From Sphingobacterium detergens (lineage in GTDB: Bacteria; Bacteroidota; Bacteroidia; Sphingobacteriales; Sphingobacteriaceae): a DNA stretch of 64,000 nucleotides. Both the position numbers and the translations under genes were made by a program. The stretch is from NCBI RefSeq assembly GCF_003610355.1, contig NZ_RAPY01000001.1:496001-560000 (forward strand), given 5' to 3'. The notes under the pieces are model-generated. The model did no database searches, had not been told where the DNA came from, and was given only the letters and a program-made list of their open reading frames with translations. Positions 16,991-26,675 of this stretch are shown piece by piece. Numbering within the stretch: the first letter of the stretch is position 1; each line of letters begins with the position of its first letter.

Positions 16991-17030
16991 TAAATATGCT
17001 CAAAGTTCAATAAATATGCTCAAAGTTCAA
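16991..17030 (+). repeat. Perfect 2 x 20-bp tandem repeat abutting a start codon
   Basis: TAAATATGCTCAAAGTTCAA occurs twice in tandem (16991-17010 and 17011-17030). Each copy contains ATG CTC AAA GTT CAA followed by a stop (TAA, then TAG). The ATGs at 16996, 17016 and the gene start at 17036 are spaced exactly 20 bases apart. Confidence 0.9.
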
Positions 17031-17035
17031 TAGAT

Positions 17036-18019
17036 ATGGTGAAATTGATAATGGTTTTGCTATTAACGGTAATATGTGGCAGGGGATGTGCACAGGAAAA
17101 AAAAGAGAGGATGATGCCAACAACTAATCGTATAAGCTATCTTTCAGAAAAAGTTCGCAGATTCAAAGATGAACCTCTTTATCAACTGGAAGTTGAAAGC
17201 TTGTTTAGTTTCAGCGTATTGGTAAATGGTTGTCCGGTTTATTCCAATTTTGATAAAATTCCGGGAATGGGGAGGATAAATATCAATCCCTATATTCTTC
17301 AAAATGGGCAACAACAAGTTACCATTGAACTCTATCCGGGTTATGATGATCAAGGAATTAATAAGCCCTATCTCGAAGCTGGTGATAAATTCACACTCAA
17401 AATAGAGAAAACTGGTTGGGGGAAAGATGGTCTTTTAAAGGAGCCCGAAGAAATTGTGTCTTATAAGGCTGTTGACGAAAAAGTGGATTTAACCAAACGG
17501 ACAGCATATAAAACCGATATTAGCTTTACCGCTACTGTTCCCTATCAACTTGCAGGATGGAAGAATGGACAAGATTTGACTCAGTTGGATCCTCAACAGC
17601 TCGAAGAGCAGCTACTGGGTTTTTATAAGGAGATGATAGCTGTTTTTGAAACGGGTGACTACGATGATTTAAATGCACGATTTTTGAAGGCAGATGCTGA
17701 ATGGTACCAATCTGAGTATTTTTCCCAAGATATAATTACTAAGTTTCAAACAGTGAAAGGTCGAAAAGGTAAATCTGTCGCAACGACATTTTCGAACTCG
17801 AAGCCAAATTCCCGGACATTTTATGTACTGGAGGATTACATCATGAAATTTTATGCTGAGGGTAGAATGGTTCGACTTGAACCACGAAAAGGTGTTAATA
17901 AGGGAGAATCTTTATTGGGCTATATGGATACAGATAAAAATGGTATGAACAGAAAAACATTCGTAGATATGCTGTTATACATCCCCAAAGGAGAAACGGT
18001 ATTGCAAATTGTAAGATAA
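17036..18019 (+). CDS. Exported protein of unknown function
   Basis: This 327-residue protein has a signal peptide or lipoprotein signal (LLLTVICGRGCAQE). The mature part starts with a beta-rich region (about residues 45-160: LYQLEVESLFSFSVLVNG, INPYILQNGQQQVTIELYPG). It then has a helical segment with QLEEQLLGFYKEMIAVFETGDYDDLNARF and ends in a beta segment. I do not recognise a named domain; the layout resembles Bacteroidota periplasmic proteins that bind a ligand or partner. The start is just after a two-copy tandem repeat with two mini-ORFs. It is convergent with the S41 peptidase gene. Confidence 0.8.
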   Translation: MVKLIMVLLLTVICGRGCAQEKKERMMPTTNRISYLSEKVRRFKDEPLYQLEVESLFSFSVLVNGCPVYSNFDKIPGMGRININPYILQNGQQQVTIELYPGYDDQGINKPYLEAGDKFTLKIEKTGWGKDGLLKEPEEIVSYKAVDEKVDLTKRTAYKTDISFTATVPYQLAGWKNGQDLTQLDPQQLEEQLLGFYKEMIAVFETGDYDDLNARFLKADAEWYQSEYFSQDIITKFQTVKGRKGKSVATTFSNSKPNSRTFYVLEDYIMKFYAEGRMVRLEPRKGVNKGESLLGYMDTDKNGMNRKTFVDMLLYIPKGETVLQIVR

Positions 18020-18061
18020 ATATTCATCAGGCAATCGCCAAGCTTGATCGTGTCCCTGGAA

Positions 18062-19144
18062 TCAGCTTCCAGATTTATTCTCGATGACCGCTATCGCCTG
18101 ATCTATGTAACGTTGTTTTGCATTTTTTATAACTTCCTGCATTTCGTTATAGGTCAGTTTGGTCTTACCATTTTTTGGCTTCATGTCGATGGGAAAAACA
18201 AGATCAGGTTCTATACCCTCGGCGATCTTGTATACTTTGCCATTACGATCTTTTAAGACTGAAGTTGTAAGCATGACCATACAATTCTTATTGATATTGA
18301 AAGGAGCATTGCCAGAAGTGAGACCACCAGTTTTTTGCCCTATTACTTTTACATTTTTCTGTCCTTTGAAGTGAGCGGTAAAGAACTCTCCGGAACTAGC
18401 GGTAATGTTGCTTGTCAATAAAATAATAGGGATATCATTATGCAGCAATTTTACGGGTTTGACCTGATCAGGTTCCAATTGAAAAAGTTGGAAATATGTG
18501 AGATCTTCGGGACTTTCAACAGTATAATAGGTAATAGCCTTCGTTTCTTTGCCTTGCGCATCTACGTAAGCGTACGTTTTATCAGTGTCCAATAAGGACG
18601 GAAATTGCCAGATCATCGGCATGATATTTCCACCGTTGTTTTCCGTTAGATCTATGATCCACGCTTTAGGATCCTGAGCGTCCAAGTTTTTCAGTTGTAT
18701 GCCTATGGTATCCACATATTTTCTGTTTTCTAGCATTACGGGTGGTACATTGATGTAAGCATATTTGCTATTGATCATATAATGCTGAAAGTTTTTCGGG
18801 GGTATACCTGCTTCTTTATCCGTCATGACCGCCATTTTTTCAAATTGGTCCTGTTCTGATTCCTTATTCTGTTCCGCTTCTTCAAAGAACAGACTAGAAT
18901 GTCCATCCTTTAAAGTTTTTAACAATTTTTCGAAATATGGTTTTAATTGGTTGACCTCATTAATATGCCGAGTCTCCGTTATGAACGCTGGTCTGATGGA
19001 ATCCCACTGCATGGATTTTCCCATGTAGGCATTTTTTTGCAAGGTATCCAGAAATTGGATCACCATTTGATGTGTCTGATTGACCTGTGCATGCAGCTTC
19101 GGCATCCAGAATAATACAATAAAAAATAGAAAGGCTCTCTTCAT
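18062..19144 (-). CDS. S41-family (tail-specific-protease-like) peptidase
   Basis: This 360-residue secreted protein has a signal peptide (LFWMPKLHAQ) and the S41 catalytic core. AYINVPPV, AWIIDLTENNGGNIMPM and IILLTSNITASSGEFF are present, with S250 in TASSGE the likely nucleophile and K271 in IGQKTGG the likely partner lysine. No PDZ domain is apparent, so it belongs with the shorter Bacteroidota S41 proteins. The substrate is unknown. The gene is single, convergent with the exported protein and divergent from ada. Confidence 0.9.
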   Translation of the reverse strand: MKRAFLFFIVLFWMPKLHAQVNQTHQMVIQFLDTLQKNAYMGKSMQWDSIRPAFITETRHINEVNQLKPYFEKLLKTLKDGHSSLFFEEAEQNKESEQDQFEKMAVMTDKEAGIPPKNFQHYMINSKYAYINVPPVMLENRKYVDTIGIQLKNLDAQDPKAWIIDLTENNGGNIMPMIWQFPSLLDTDKTYAYVDAQGKETKAITYYTVESPEDLTYFQLFQLEPDQVKPVKLLHNDIPIILLTSNITASSGEFFTAHFKGQKNVKVIGQKTGGLTSGNAPFNINKNCMVMLTTSVLKDRNGKVYKIAEGIEPDLVFPIDMKPKNGKTKLTYNEMQEVIKNAKQRYIDQAIAVIENKSGS

Positions 19145-19299
19145 GTTGCTTGTTAGTGAATATCGTTTCGTGCGTATAATATAAGACCAAAATAGTCGTG
19201 TTTATCAAATGCTCCAACAGATATTTGTTGGATAAAATAGCAAAAAAGAAGATATCCTGCAATCCCTCGTAAATAAAAAAATACTTGTCAATTTTTCGG

Positions 19300-19330
19300 T
19301 TGTAGAAGGAATGTATTCGCTATAAATTTG
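19300..19330 (+). promoter_or_regulatory. Bacteroidota-type promoter of ada
   Basis: TTG (19300-19302), a 20-base spacer and TAAATTTG (19323-19330) match the -33/-7 consensus. The ada ATG follows 25 bases after the -7 element. Confidence 0.6.
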
Positions 19331-19355
19331 TTCTATCATTATAAATAATCGCATT

Positions 19356-20396
19356 ATGGAATTAAGTTTCGAACAAATGTATCAGGCTATCATTGATAAA
19401 GATGTCAATTATGAAGGTATATTTTTTACTGCTGTAAAGACAACGGGTATCTTCTGTCGGCCTTCTTGTACTGCCAGGAAACCCAAACCTGAGAACATCG
19501 AATTTTTTAAATCAACCAAAGAATGTATCCTCCATGGATATCGCGCATGCAAGGTATGCCATCCACTTGAGATGTTAAGTGAAACACCTTTATACATCAA
19601 AGAAATTATAGCCGAATTAACAGCTGATCCGAGTATAAAGTTCAAGGACTACGATCTGCGTCAACGTCGTATTGAACCAAACCAGTTGCGACGCTGGTTT
19701 ATAAAAAACCATGGTATGACCTTTCATGCTTATCAGCGGATGTTTAGAATAAATTCGGCGTTTAAAAAAATCCAAAATGGCGCTTCTGTGACGGATGTAG
19801 CTTTTAACTCTGGATTTGAATCCCTTAGTGGCTTTGGTGATTCCTTTAAACATATTTTTGGGGTCTCTCCTAAAAATAGTAAAGAGCAACGTATGATTGA
19901 TTTAAAGCGAATTGAGACTCCGCTAGGTACCATGTATGCCTGCGCCGTACCAGAGGGCGTATGTTTACTCGAGTTTACAGATCGGAAAATGCTAGAAACA
20001 GAGTTCAAAAATCTTGCGAAAGCACTCAATGGAACGATCGTACAGGGCGATAATCCCCATTTTCCCTTGCTAGAAAAGGAACTCCAAGCTTATTTCGAAG
20101 GTAGACTAAAAGAATTTACAGTTCCTCTATTTACACCCGGCTCGGATTTTCAAAATGTGGTATGGCGGGCGTTGAGAGAAATTCCATACGGGCAAACAAG
20201 GTCGTATAAGCAGCAAGCACTTCATATCGGAAAACCAGAAGCGCTGCGGGCTGTCGCAAATGCCAATGGAATGAATAGGATCTCCATTTTGGTGCCATGC
20301 CATAGAGTGGTCGGTGCCGATGGCAGCCTAAGCGGCTACGGCGGTGGTATCTGGCGAAAAAAATGGTTGCTGGAGCTAGAAAAACAGCAACACTAA
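19356..20396 (+). CDS. ada: Ada: methyl-DNA repair and adaptive-response regulator
   Basis: This 346-residue protein repairs O6-methylguanine and methylphosphotriesters and activates the alkylation response. The N-terminal zinc domain has C34, C38, C65 and C68 (GIFCRPSCTARKP and GYRACKVCHP). An AraC-type HTH spans roughly residues 80-175 (FNSGFESLSGFGDSFKHIFGVSP). The C-terminal methyltransferase has PYGQTRSY and the acceptor C315 in LVPCHRVVGADGSLSGYGGG. All three modules are complete. It is followed by an MFS transporter after 40 bases, possibly in the same transcript. Confidence 0.96.
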   Translation: MELSFEQMYQAIIDKDVNYEGIFFTAVKTTGIFCRPSCTARKPKPENIEFFKSTKECILHGYRACKVCHPLEMLSETPLYIKEIIAELTADPSIKFKDYDLRQRRIEPNQLRRWFIKNHGMTFHAYQRMFRINSAFKKIQNGASVTDVAFNSGFESLSGFGDSFKHIFGVSPKNSKEQRMIDLKRIETPLGTMYACAVPEGVCLLEFTDRKMLETEFKNLAKALNGTIVQGDNPHFPLLEKELQAYFEGRLKEFTVPLFTPGSDFQNVVWRALREIPYGQTRSYKQQALHIGKPEALRAVANANGMNRISILVPCHRVVGADGSLSGYGGGIWRKKWLLELEKQQH

Positions 20397-20436
20397 TTCC
20401 TGTATTTCCCAATTTATAAACATCAATTCTATTTCC

Positions 20437-21834
20437 ATGAGTACGACTATTAATAAGTGGTATGCACTTCTTATTGTGCTTACTGCACCTTTACTGTATG
20501 TTATTGATATATTTATCATCAATATTGCCATACCAACAATCAAAAGTAACCTGCATGCATCTGATGGTGAAATACAGCTTGTTATCGCATCCTATTTATT
20601 GGGTAGTGCATGTTTTCTGATCATTGGTGGGCGAGCGGGAGACTTTCTAGGCAAAAAGAAAGTTTTTTTTGGGGGGATGTTGGCCTTTACAATAACCTCC
20701 TGCATCTGTGGACTAAGTCAAACAGCAGCACAGCTAAATATTGCCCGTTTTTTCCAAGGCGTGAGTTCCGCTTTTATGGTTACTCAATCAATTTCTCTGA
20801 TTCAATTGTTGTTTATAGATACGAAAGAAAGAGCTGTTGCTATTGGATGGTATGGTATAACCTTGAGTATTGCGGCTATAATCGGACAGGTATTGGGAGG
20901 ATATCTGGCCGAAATTTATTTCTTTGTAGAAGGTTGGCGTTTGATATTTTTTATTAATCTTCCTGTTGGAATCTTTTCGCTTTTGGCGATCCATCGGTAT
21001 TTGACAGAAACAGCGAAAACTGTGAAGGGTAGATTTGATTACCAAGGCGCTTTTGTGTTAACAATCGGACTAGCCTGCCTAATCTATGCATTGACAGAAG
21101 GACGGGAAAATAGCTTTCCTTGGTGGTTTTATGTGTTGTTTATCCTGTCGCTTGTATTTTTGAGCTTGTTTGTTTTTATTGAGCAAAAGAAACGATTAAA
21201 TGAACAGTATCCACTGATTGATCTTTCACTGTTCAAAATAAAGGATTTTAGAATTGGCTTATTTGCTGTATTATTCCACTTTATGCTTCATACTGCTTAT
21301 TTATTGATAATCGCTGTCTATTTGCAAAGTGGATTAGGGATAACAGCATTGACATGTGGTTTGTATTTTATTCCACACGCGATTTTCTTTATGTTATCTT
21401 CTCGAATTGCTTCGAGGTTACTTCCGAGGTTTGGCAAGGCGGTTTTACAATTGGGATTAGCGATCATATTGCTTTCGTTTTTAATGCAAATTTTCTTTTT
21501 CACAGCGCAGAACAAACCGTTCATATCGATGCTTTTTTTAGCACTCTATGGTTTTGGAAATGGCTTTGTATTGCCCTTTCTCTTAAATGTTGTTTTAAAT
21601 AATATCCATGAAAAAGATGCAGGTGCTGCTTCAGGAGTATTTTCAACATTTCAGCAAACAGCCTCGGCTTTGGGAATCAGCGTTATTGGCGGTGTTTTTT
21701 ATACAGTATTGGACACAGGGCGTTATCTTGCAAACTATTTGTTCGCTTTACAGTGTGGACTAACAGTATGCATTGTCTTCTTAATAGGGGTTTGGCTAAT
21801 GTTATGCCTATTACCGAATGAACGAAGGACATAA
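20437..21834 (+). CDS. MFS transporter, DHA2-type drug efflux pump
   Basis: This 465-residue inner-membrane protein has about 14 predicted helices, typical of the DHA2 drug:H+ antiporters. Helix 1 has the family motif DIFIINIAIPTI, the loop after helix 2 reads GGRAGDFLGKKKVF (motif A), and helix 5 contains GQVLGGYLAE (motif C-like). It likely exports hydrophobic toxic compounds. It begins 40 bases after ada, so it may belong to the alkylation response or simply share a promoter; no substrate can be named. Confidence 0.92.
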   Translation: MSTTINKWYALLIVLTAPLLYVIDIFIINIAIPTIKSNLHASDGEIQLVIASYLLGSACFLIIGGRAGDFLGKKKVFFGGMLAFTITSCICGLSQTAAQLNIARFFQGVSSAFMVTQSISLIQLLFIDTKERAVAIGWYGITLSIAAIIGQVLGGYLAEIYFFVEGWRLIFFINLPVGIFSLLAIHRYLTETAKTVKGRFDYQGAFVLTIGLACLIYALTEGRENSFPWWFYVLFILSLVFLSLFVFIEQKKRLNEQYPLIDLSLFKIKDFRIGLFAVLFHFMLHTAYLLIIAVYLQSGLGITALTCGLYFIPHAIFFMLSSRIASRLLPRFGKAVLQLGLAIILLSFLMQIFFFTAQNKPFISMLFLALYGFGNGFVLPFLLNVVLNNIHEKDAGAASGVFSTFQQTASALGISVIGGVFYTVLDTGRYLANYLFALQCGLTVCIVFLIGVWLMLCLLPNERRT

Positions 21835-21928
21835 CATTTCTCCGTTGATCCACAGGATGGGAAATACCCTCAGGTAGTAACTCTTGTCAAGCCAATTCTT
21901 TATGCATACTAGTAATGATTTAATTCTC

Positions 21929-21963
21929 TTTTGAACATCAATCGTACTAATTGATGTTCAAAA
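21929..21963. terminator. Hairpin between MFS and Na+/H+ antiporter genes
   Basis: A perfect 14-bp stem (TTTTGAACATCAAT at 21929-21942 with 21950-21963) and a 7-base loop separate convergent genes. U residues form the 3' end of the stem rather than a free tail, so termination efficiency is uncertain. Confidence 0.55.
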
Positions 21964-21969
21964 GTAAGA

Positions 21970-23547
21970 TTAGCTTTTCATATTCATTCTTTCCTCCTGA
22001 AGATCGAGTATGCGAAGATGTTTTCTGATGATTTCTTCGTCCAACAAAAGCTCTTCACGATTCTTATTGATCAACCACATTCTTTGAGTTTCAAGGATGT
22101 CGATATAGATTTTTCGGTATTCAGCGTAGTTAATGATGATTTCCGAACTGGTCAATTGGTTTTCATATTTCTGCAATTGATCTTTTAATGTTGGAAAGCT
22201 GTCTACTTTGTCCGCGTAATCTTTACGAATTTTCTCTACAGCCACCTGAGCAAGTTTGTTTTGGATTTCGTAATCGATTTCCTTTTCTGTCCGCACAAAA
22301 TCTCGATCTATTGGCGGAAATTTCTTTAATAAAAAAGGAAGCGTAAGTCCCTGTACAAGCAGTGTTAACAGAATAGCGACAAATGTGATAAAAAGGATCA
22401 GATTTCTTTGTGGGAAAGGAGCCCCATTCTCTAACGTTAGGGGAATTGAAAGTGCCGCAGCCAAGGAGACTACGCCCCGCATTCCAGTCCAACCAATGAT
22501 CATGGGCGTTTTCCAGCCGGGAGACTGCGCATCTGCAACAGTGATAAAGTTCCGCATCACTAAAGTGGTAATGACTGCCGCATAACCTGCTAAAATTCGC
22601 ACAATAACCAGTACTGCAGTAACTGCAACCCCATAACCAATTGCGGTGTAAATATCAGTATCCCCTAAACCGTTCACTATTTCGGGCAGATCCAGACCAA
22701 TAAGCATAAACACAATCCCGTTTAGCAAAAAGCAAAAACTTTCCCAGACTGTTACCGTGCGTATTCTGGATGCGCTACTCAAAAAATCGTGACTACGGTA
22801 GGAGAGAAACAAACCACCACTTACCACGGCCAAAACACCGGAGGCATGAAGTTCCTCTGCCGCCAGATACATGGAGAACGGCGCAATGAAAGTCAGCAAT
22901 ATATCTGTATTTGGATCGGTTGGTAGGATTTTGTGCATTTTCAAGAAAATATACGCAAGTGTAAGTCCGATACCTACGCCACCGATGCACATCCAGATAA
23001 AGCTTCCTGCTGCCTCATACCATACAAATTGCCCCGTTGCAGCAGCAATCATAGCAAATCGGAAAATAATCAGTGAAGAAGCGTCATTCAGTAAGCTCTC
23101 GCCTTCGAGAATTGAAGCCAGTCTTTTTGGTACTTTTACAAATTTTAAAATTGCACCTGCGCTTACTGCATCAGGAGGAGAAACAATTCCGCCCAATAAA
23201 AATCCCAAGGCTAAAGAGAATCCCGGGATAAAATAGTTTGCAAAAACCGCAACCGATAATGCGGTGAAAAACACAACGACGAAAGCAAAACTGAAAATAA
23301 TCCTGCGCCATCGCCAGAGTTCCTTCCAGGAGGTTGACCAAGCGGCTTCGTACAATAATGGTGGTAAAAAAATAATAAATATTAATTCAGGTTCTACTTT
23401 TATAGGTGGTACGCCTGGGATAAAACTTATTAAAAGTCCTGCCAACACAAGCAAAACAGGGTATGCCACCCGAATTTTTTTTGCCAGCATAATAAGCATG
23501 GTAATCAACAGAACCAAAAAGAGATAGAATGCGAAATTTTCTAACAT
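21970..23547 (-). CDS. Na+/H+ antiporter, CPA1 (NhaP-like) family
   Basis: This 525-residue inner-membrane protein has about 12 helices followed by a 120-residue cytoplasmic tail. Conserved transport blocks are GGIVSPPDAVSAGAIL (Asp likely ion-binding), LEGESLLNDASSLIIFRFA and GMRGVVSLAAALSIPL. The tail is charged and helical (EKIRKDYADKVDSFP, LQKYENQLTSSE), which fits a regulatory domain. It exchanges Na+ for H+ for pH and salt homeostasis. Single gene with its own hairpin downstream. Confidence 0.94.
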   Translation of the reverse strand: MLENFAFYLFLVLLITMLIMLAKKIRVAYPVLLVLAGLLISFIPGVPPIKVEPELIFIIFLPPLLYEAAWSTSWKELWRWRRIIFSFAFVVVFFTALSVAVFANYFIPGFSLALGFLLGGIVSPPDAVSAGAILKFVKVPKRLASILEGESLLNDASSLIIFRFAMIAAATGQFVWYEAAGSFIWMCIGGVGIGLTLAYIFLKMHKILPTDPNTDILLTFIAPFSMYLAAEELHASGVLAVVSGGLFLSYRSHDFLSSASRIRTVTVWESFCFLLNGIVFMLIGLDLPEIVNGLGDTDIYTAIGYGVAVTAVLVIVRILAGYAAVITTLVMRNFITVADAQSPGWKTPMIIGWTGMRGVVSLAAALSIPLTLENGAPFPQRNLILFITFVAILLTLLVQGLTLPFLLKKFPPIDRDFVRTEKEIDYEIQNKLAQVAVEKIRKDYADKVDSFPTLKDQLQKYENQLTSSEIIINYAEYRKIYIDILETQRMWLINKNREELLLDEEIIRKHLRILDLQEERMNMKS

Positions 23548-23747
23548 GTATTCGTTTTAGATACATAAATATATATTAAATTTTTAAAAACATTTAAAGC
23601 CCATTTAAAATTTAAACCGAGTTAAAAGCTGTTGGATAATATTCGTTTGTTGACTCTTGGCTTCGATGGCATAAAAATAAAGTTGATCTGTCAGGATACC
23701 AAAATACCATTGTTAGTAACAGTGAGTACATTTATCTTTATACTGTT

Positions 23748-24041
23748 ATGAGATATATCATTCCAAGAATAGTTATACTTACTCTGATCGTAATTCTGAT
23801 CAATACAATAAGCGATTATGTAAGCGAACGGGAAGAATTTGGTTATATGGATGCTGCAATACTGTTTTTTCGTCTTTTGCTTATCTTACTGGTAACAAGT
23901 TTGGTCCTTTTTGTCTATGAAACTTATCAATTCAAACAACGAGGAAAAATAACAAGTTATAGACAAGGTATATTCCTCATTGTTTTAGTGTCGTTGACGC
24001 TCTTGCTTTTTAGTGGATATTTTAAGGAGTTTGCATTTTAA
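23748..24041 (+). CDS. Small membrane protein of unknown function
   Basis: This 97-residue protein has three hydrophobic helices (IVILTLIVILINTISDYV, AILFFRLLLILLVTSLVLFVY and GIFLIVLVSLTLLLFSGYF) separated by charged loops. No family is recognised. It lies 200 bases after the divergent antiporter start and before another unrecognised gene. The clear transmembrane pattern supports it as coding. Confidence 0.7.
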   Translation: MRYIIPRIVILTLIVILINTISDYVSEREEFGYMDAAILFFRLLLILLVTSLVLFVYETYQFKQRGKITSYRQGIFLIVLVSLTLLLFSGYFKEFAF

Positions 24042-24166
24042 AATTCGGAGAAATTGAAAAACGTAAGATGTTACTGTAAAAGCATTATTTTCATTATTTT
24101 AGTGAAAGAAAGAGGCGTGTCGGACATTCCAGTATATTTAGAGACAGTTAGGATAATCAGTCAATC

Positions 24167-24487
24167 ATGGGAAATACCGTTGCGGAAATGTTAGAAATGT
24201 ACGGGCTTAGTACAGCTGAGGGCTTGATGGATAGCTTAGACGCTACTTGGAGTGAAAGCGAAATAAAGGAATATTGCTGGCAGGTATTAAGGACTTTTCC
24301 TGATCTAAAAAAGGAAAACTGGTCAATAGGAATAGAAGGAGGGGATTACATCTTTAGTTTTTCCGGTCATTATGTGTTTATTACAGATGATATCTGGAGT
24401 TTCAACCTGATCGCCGAGAGATCGGTGCTGAAGTTATTGGTCGAACAAATGATTGGGTTAAATAAAACAAAACATTATAATAGTTAA
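24167..24487 (+). CDS. Hypothetical protein, 106 residues
   Basis: A soluble acidic protein beginning MGNTVAEMLEMYGLSTAEGL, with an amphipathic helical N-half and a beta-like middle (WSIGIEGGDYIFSFSGHYVFITDDIW). I recognise no domain. It is a lone gene among other unrecognised genes. Size and composition would fit an immunity-like or regulatory protein, but nothing supports a specific role. Confidence 0.65.
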   Translation: MGNTVAEMLEMYGLSTAEGLMDSLDATWSESEIKEYCWQVLRTFPDLKKENWSIGIEGGDYIFSFSGHYVFITDDIWSFNLIAERSVLKLLVEQMIGLNKTKHYNS

Positions 24488-24830
24488 GTTTGGGTTTATA
24501 ATGTAATGATTGATACATAAATTAACCTACTTTAAAAGTGATTTCATACGATATCCAAAACATATATTATAGAAAGGGAGCTATAGCTAGGGGACATTGT
24601 TATATCGTTCGATTCTGAACATTTGGTGTCCGATTATGATCAATTTATGATTATCAATATGTTTTAGTGTGTTGTTTAACAGTGGTATACTGTTTTGGCA
24701 AGCGAGTTGATAAGGCAGTTAATCGAGAAAATTGTGTAAAAGATGACGCGGAAGCCATCGCCTTTTTTGTCACAAAAATCGAAAAAAGCGACATGAATTA
24801 TATTACTCGGAGTCTAAAACTTAACATATT
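24488..24830. other. 343-base intergenic region
   Basis: AT-rich sequence with no coding frame I can support. It contains one 6-bp inverted repeat, AACAGT-GGTAT-ACTGTT at 24678-24694, of unknown meaning. The promoter of the following serine hydrolase should be in the last 100 bases. Confidence 0.4.
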
Positions 24831-26636
24831 ATGAAGATCATAAAATCTTTACCTATTGCCCTTATTTTCGGACTAATGGTCTCAACAGCTTGTGCGCAAA
24901 CCGAAAATCAGCTCCAAAAAGAAATTTCCAGTGTTGAATCAGGGCTGATACCACCTGTCCGCTTTGTGGGGGAGCGATCTTGGGATATTGCCTCACGCAT
25001 GAAATTTTATAATATTCCCGGTGTGAGTATAGCTGTTATCAAAGAGTCTAAGGTCATCTGGAGTAAGAGCTACGGAGTTGTAGATCTTGAATCCAAGGTT
25101 CCAGTCACCGCTAAGACATTGTTTCAGGTCGCTTCGATGAGCAAGCCTGTCAGTGCTTACGCTGCGTTAAAGGAGGTAGAACTTGGCAAATTAGCCACAG
25201 ATACGGATGTGAATTCATTTTTAACGTCATGGAAAGTTCTAGATAACGAATGGACCAACACGAAAAAAGTCACCCTCAAGCATATCGTCAGTCATACTGC
25301 TGGTTTCACAGTAAGTGGATTTCCAGGATATAAGGTAACAGATCCTATTCCCACGGCCGTGGAGGTATTGAACGGCGGAAAACCCGCCAACACCCCTGCG
25401 GTGTTTGTCGATAAACTTCCGGGAGCAAATTTTCGCTATTCAGGAGGTGGATATACCGTGATGCAACAGATGCTTATGGATATCGAAGGGAAAGATTACA
25501 CAAGCATTATGAATGAGAGAGTGCTGCTGCCATTGGGAATGCAGAATAGCACTTTTGCGCAACCACTTCCAGCCGCACAAGCAAAGCTTGCCGCTACAGC
25601 CTATTCTGCAGATGGAAAGCCTGTTGAAGGACGATATCATGTTTATCCGGAGCAGGCTGCAGCAGGATTGTGGTCTACAGCTGAAGATTACGCCAAGTTT
25701 GTGATCGATATTCAACATACATTGACAGGCAAAAGCAATACAGTTATTTCCAAAAAGACAGCGGAAGAGTTTACCAGCCCTTTCATTGAATCCTTTATCG
25801 GTCTAGGGCTGTTTATTGAAAACTATGCTGGAGCGGTTTACTTTTGCCATGGTGGCTGGAATGAAGGTTTTAGTTCTTATTTTATAGGAAGCAAGACCAG
25901 TGGTGACGGGGTTGTCGTACTAACAAATACCAACAAGCCCTTATTTATCAACGAACTCGTTCGCGCTGTCGCTTTAACCTATCAATGGCCCAATTACATT
26001 GCTCCAGCTAATAAAATTTTACCATCAACCGCACAAGAGCTGAGTTCCTATATCGGACGTTATCGTGCTGATAAATATGGAATAATCAAAGTCTATAAGG
26101 AAAATGGTAAACTGATGGCTATTCAGAATCTGGATGCGCCCGTTGAACTGATTAAAGTTGGGGTAGACACATTCGCAATGCATGACTGGGATTTTAAAAT
26201 GGCCTTTGTAAAAGATAAAGCTACAGGTAAGCAGGAGCTTGTTCAGGTTTTGCGTGATAAAACAATCCATGCCAGAAATCCAAAACTTAATGCAGGCGAT
26301 ATTATTCCGCTAGAGCTGATTTTAGGAGGTCATTTTGAACAGGGATTAAAAGCTTATCAACGGGCAAAACAAGAGGATAGTGGGCATAGGTTGCTTTCAG
26401 AAGGTTTTCTGAACGGCACAGGTTATGAGCTCCTTTCTCAAAAGAAATTGACCCAAGCGATCGATATTTTTAGGGTCAATACGATTTTATACCCAAAGAG
26501 CGAAAATGTATACGATAGTCTAGCAGAAGCTTATCTGAAAGCGGGTCAAAGAGGCAAAGCAAAGCAAAACTATATAAAGCTACTCGAAATCAATCCTAAA
26601 AATGAAAAAGTAAGTAAGATTTTAGAAACCTTATAA
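24831..26636 (+). CDS. Beta-lactamase-fold serine hydrolase with C-terminal TPR segment
   Basis: This 601-residue exported protein has a signal sequence ending near STACAQT. The penicillin-binding/beta-lactamase (class C-like, COG1680) domain covers about residues 45-380. The nucleophile motif is S102-M-S-K105, the YxG-type motif is in FRYSGGGY, and the third motif is HGGWNEGF. A linker domain and two TPR-like repeats at the end follow (LTQAIDIFRVNTILYPKSENVYDSLAEAYLKAGQ, split by the chain). Such enzymes act as esterases or D-amino-acid peptidases, less often as beta-lactamases. Substrate unknown. Single gene. Confidence 0.9.
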   Translation: MKIIKSLPIALIFGLMVSTACAQTENQLQKEISSVESGLIPPVRFVGERSWDIASRMKFYNIPGVSIAVIKESKVIWSKSYGVVDLESKVPVTAKTLFQVASMSKPVSAYAALKEVELGKLATDTDVNSFLTSWKVLDNEWTNTKKVTLKHIVSHTAGFTVSGFPGYKVTDPIPTAVEVLNGGKPANTPAVFVDKLPGANFRYSGGGYTVMQQMLMDIEGKDYTSIMNERVLLPLGMQNSTFAQPLPAAQAKLAATAYSADGKPVEGRYHVYPEQAAAGLWSTAEDYAKFVIDIQHTLTGKSNTVISKKTAEEFTSPFIESFIGLGLFIENYAGAVYFCHGGWNEGFSSYFIGSKTSGDGVVVLTNTNKPLFINELVRAVALTYQWPNYIAPANKILPSTAQELSSYIGRYRADKYGIIKVYKENGKLMAIQNLDAPVELIKVGVDTFAMHDWDFKMAFVKDKATGKQELVQVLRDKTIHARNPKLNAGDIIPLELILGGHFEQGLKAYQRAKQEDSGHRLLSEGFLNGTGYELLSQKKLTQAIDIFRVNTILYPKSENVYDSLAEAYLKAGQRGKAKQNYIKLLEINPKNEKVSKILETL

Positions 26637-26675
26637 TAAAAGTGTAATGAACTAATTTTTTGCTAATTTGCACAC

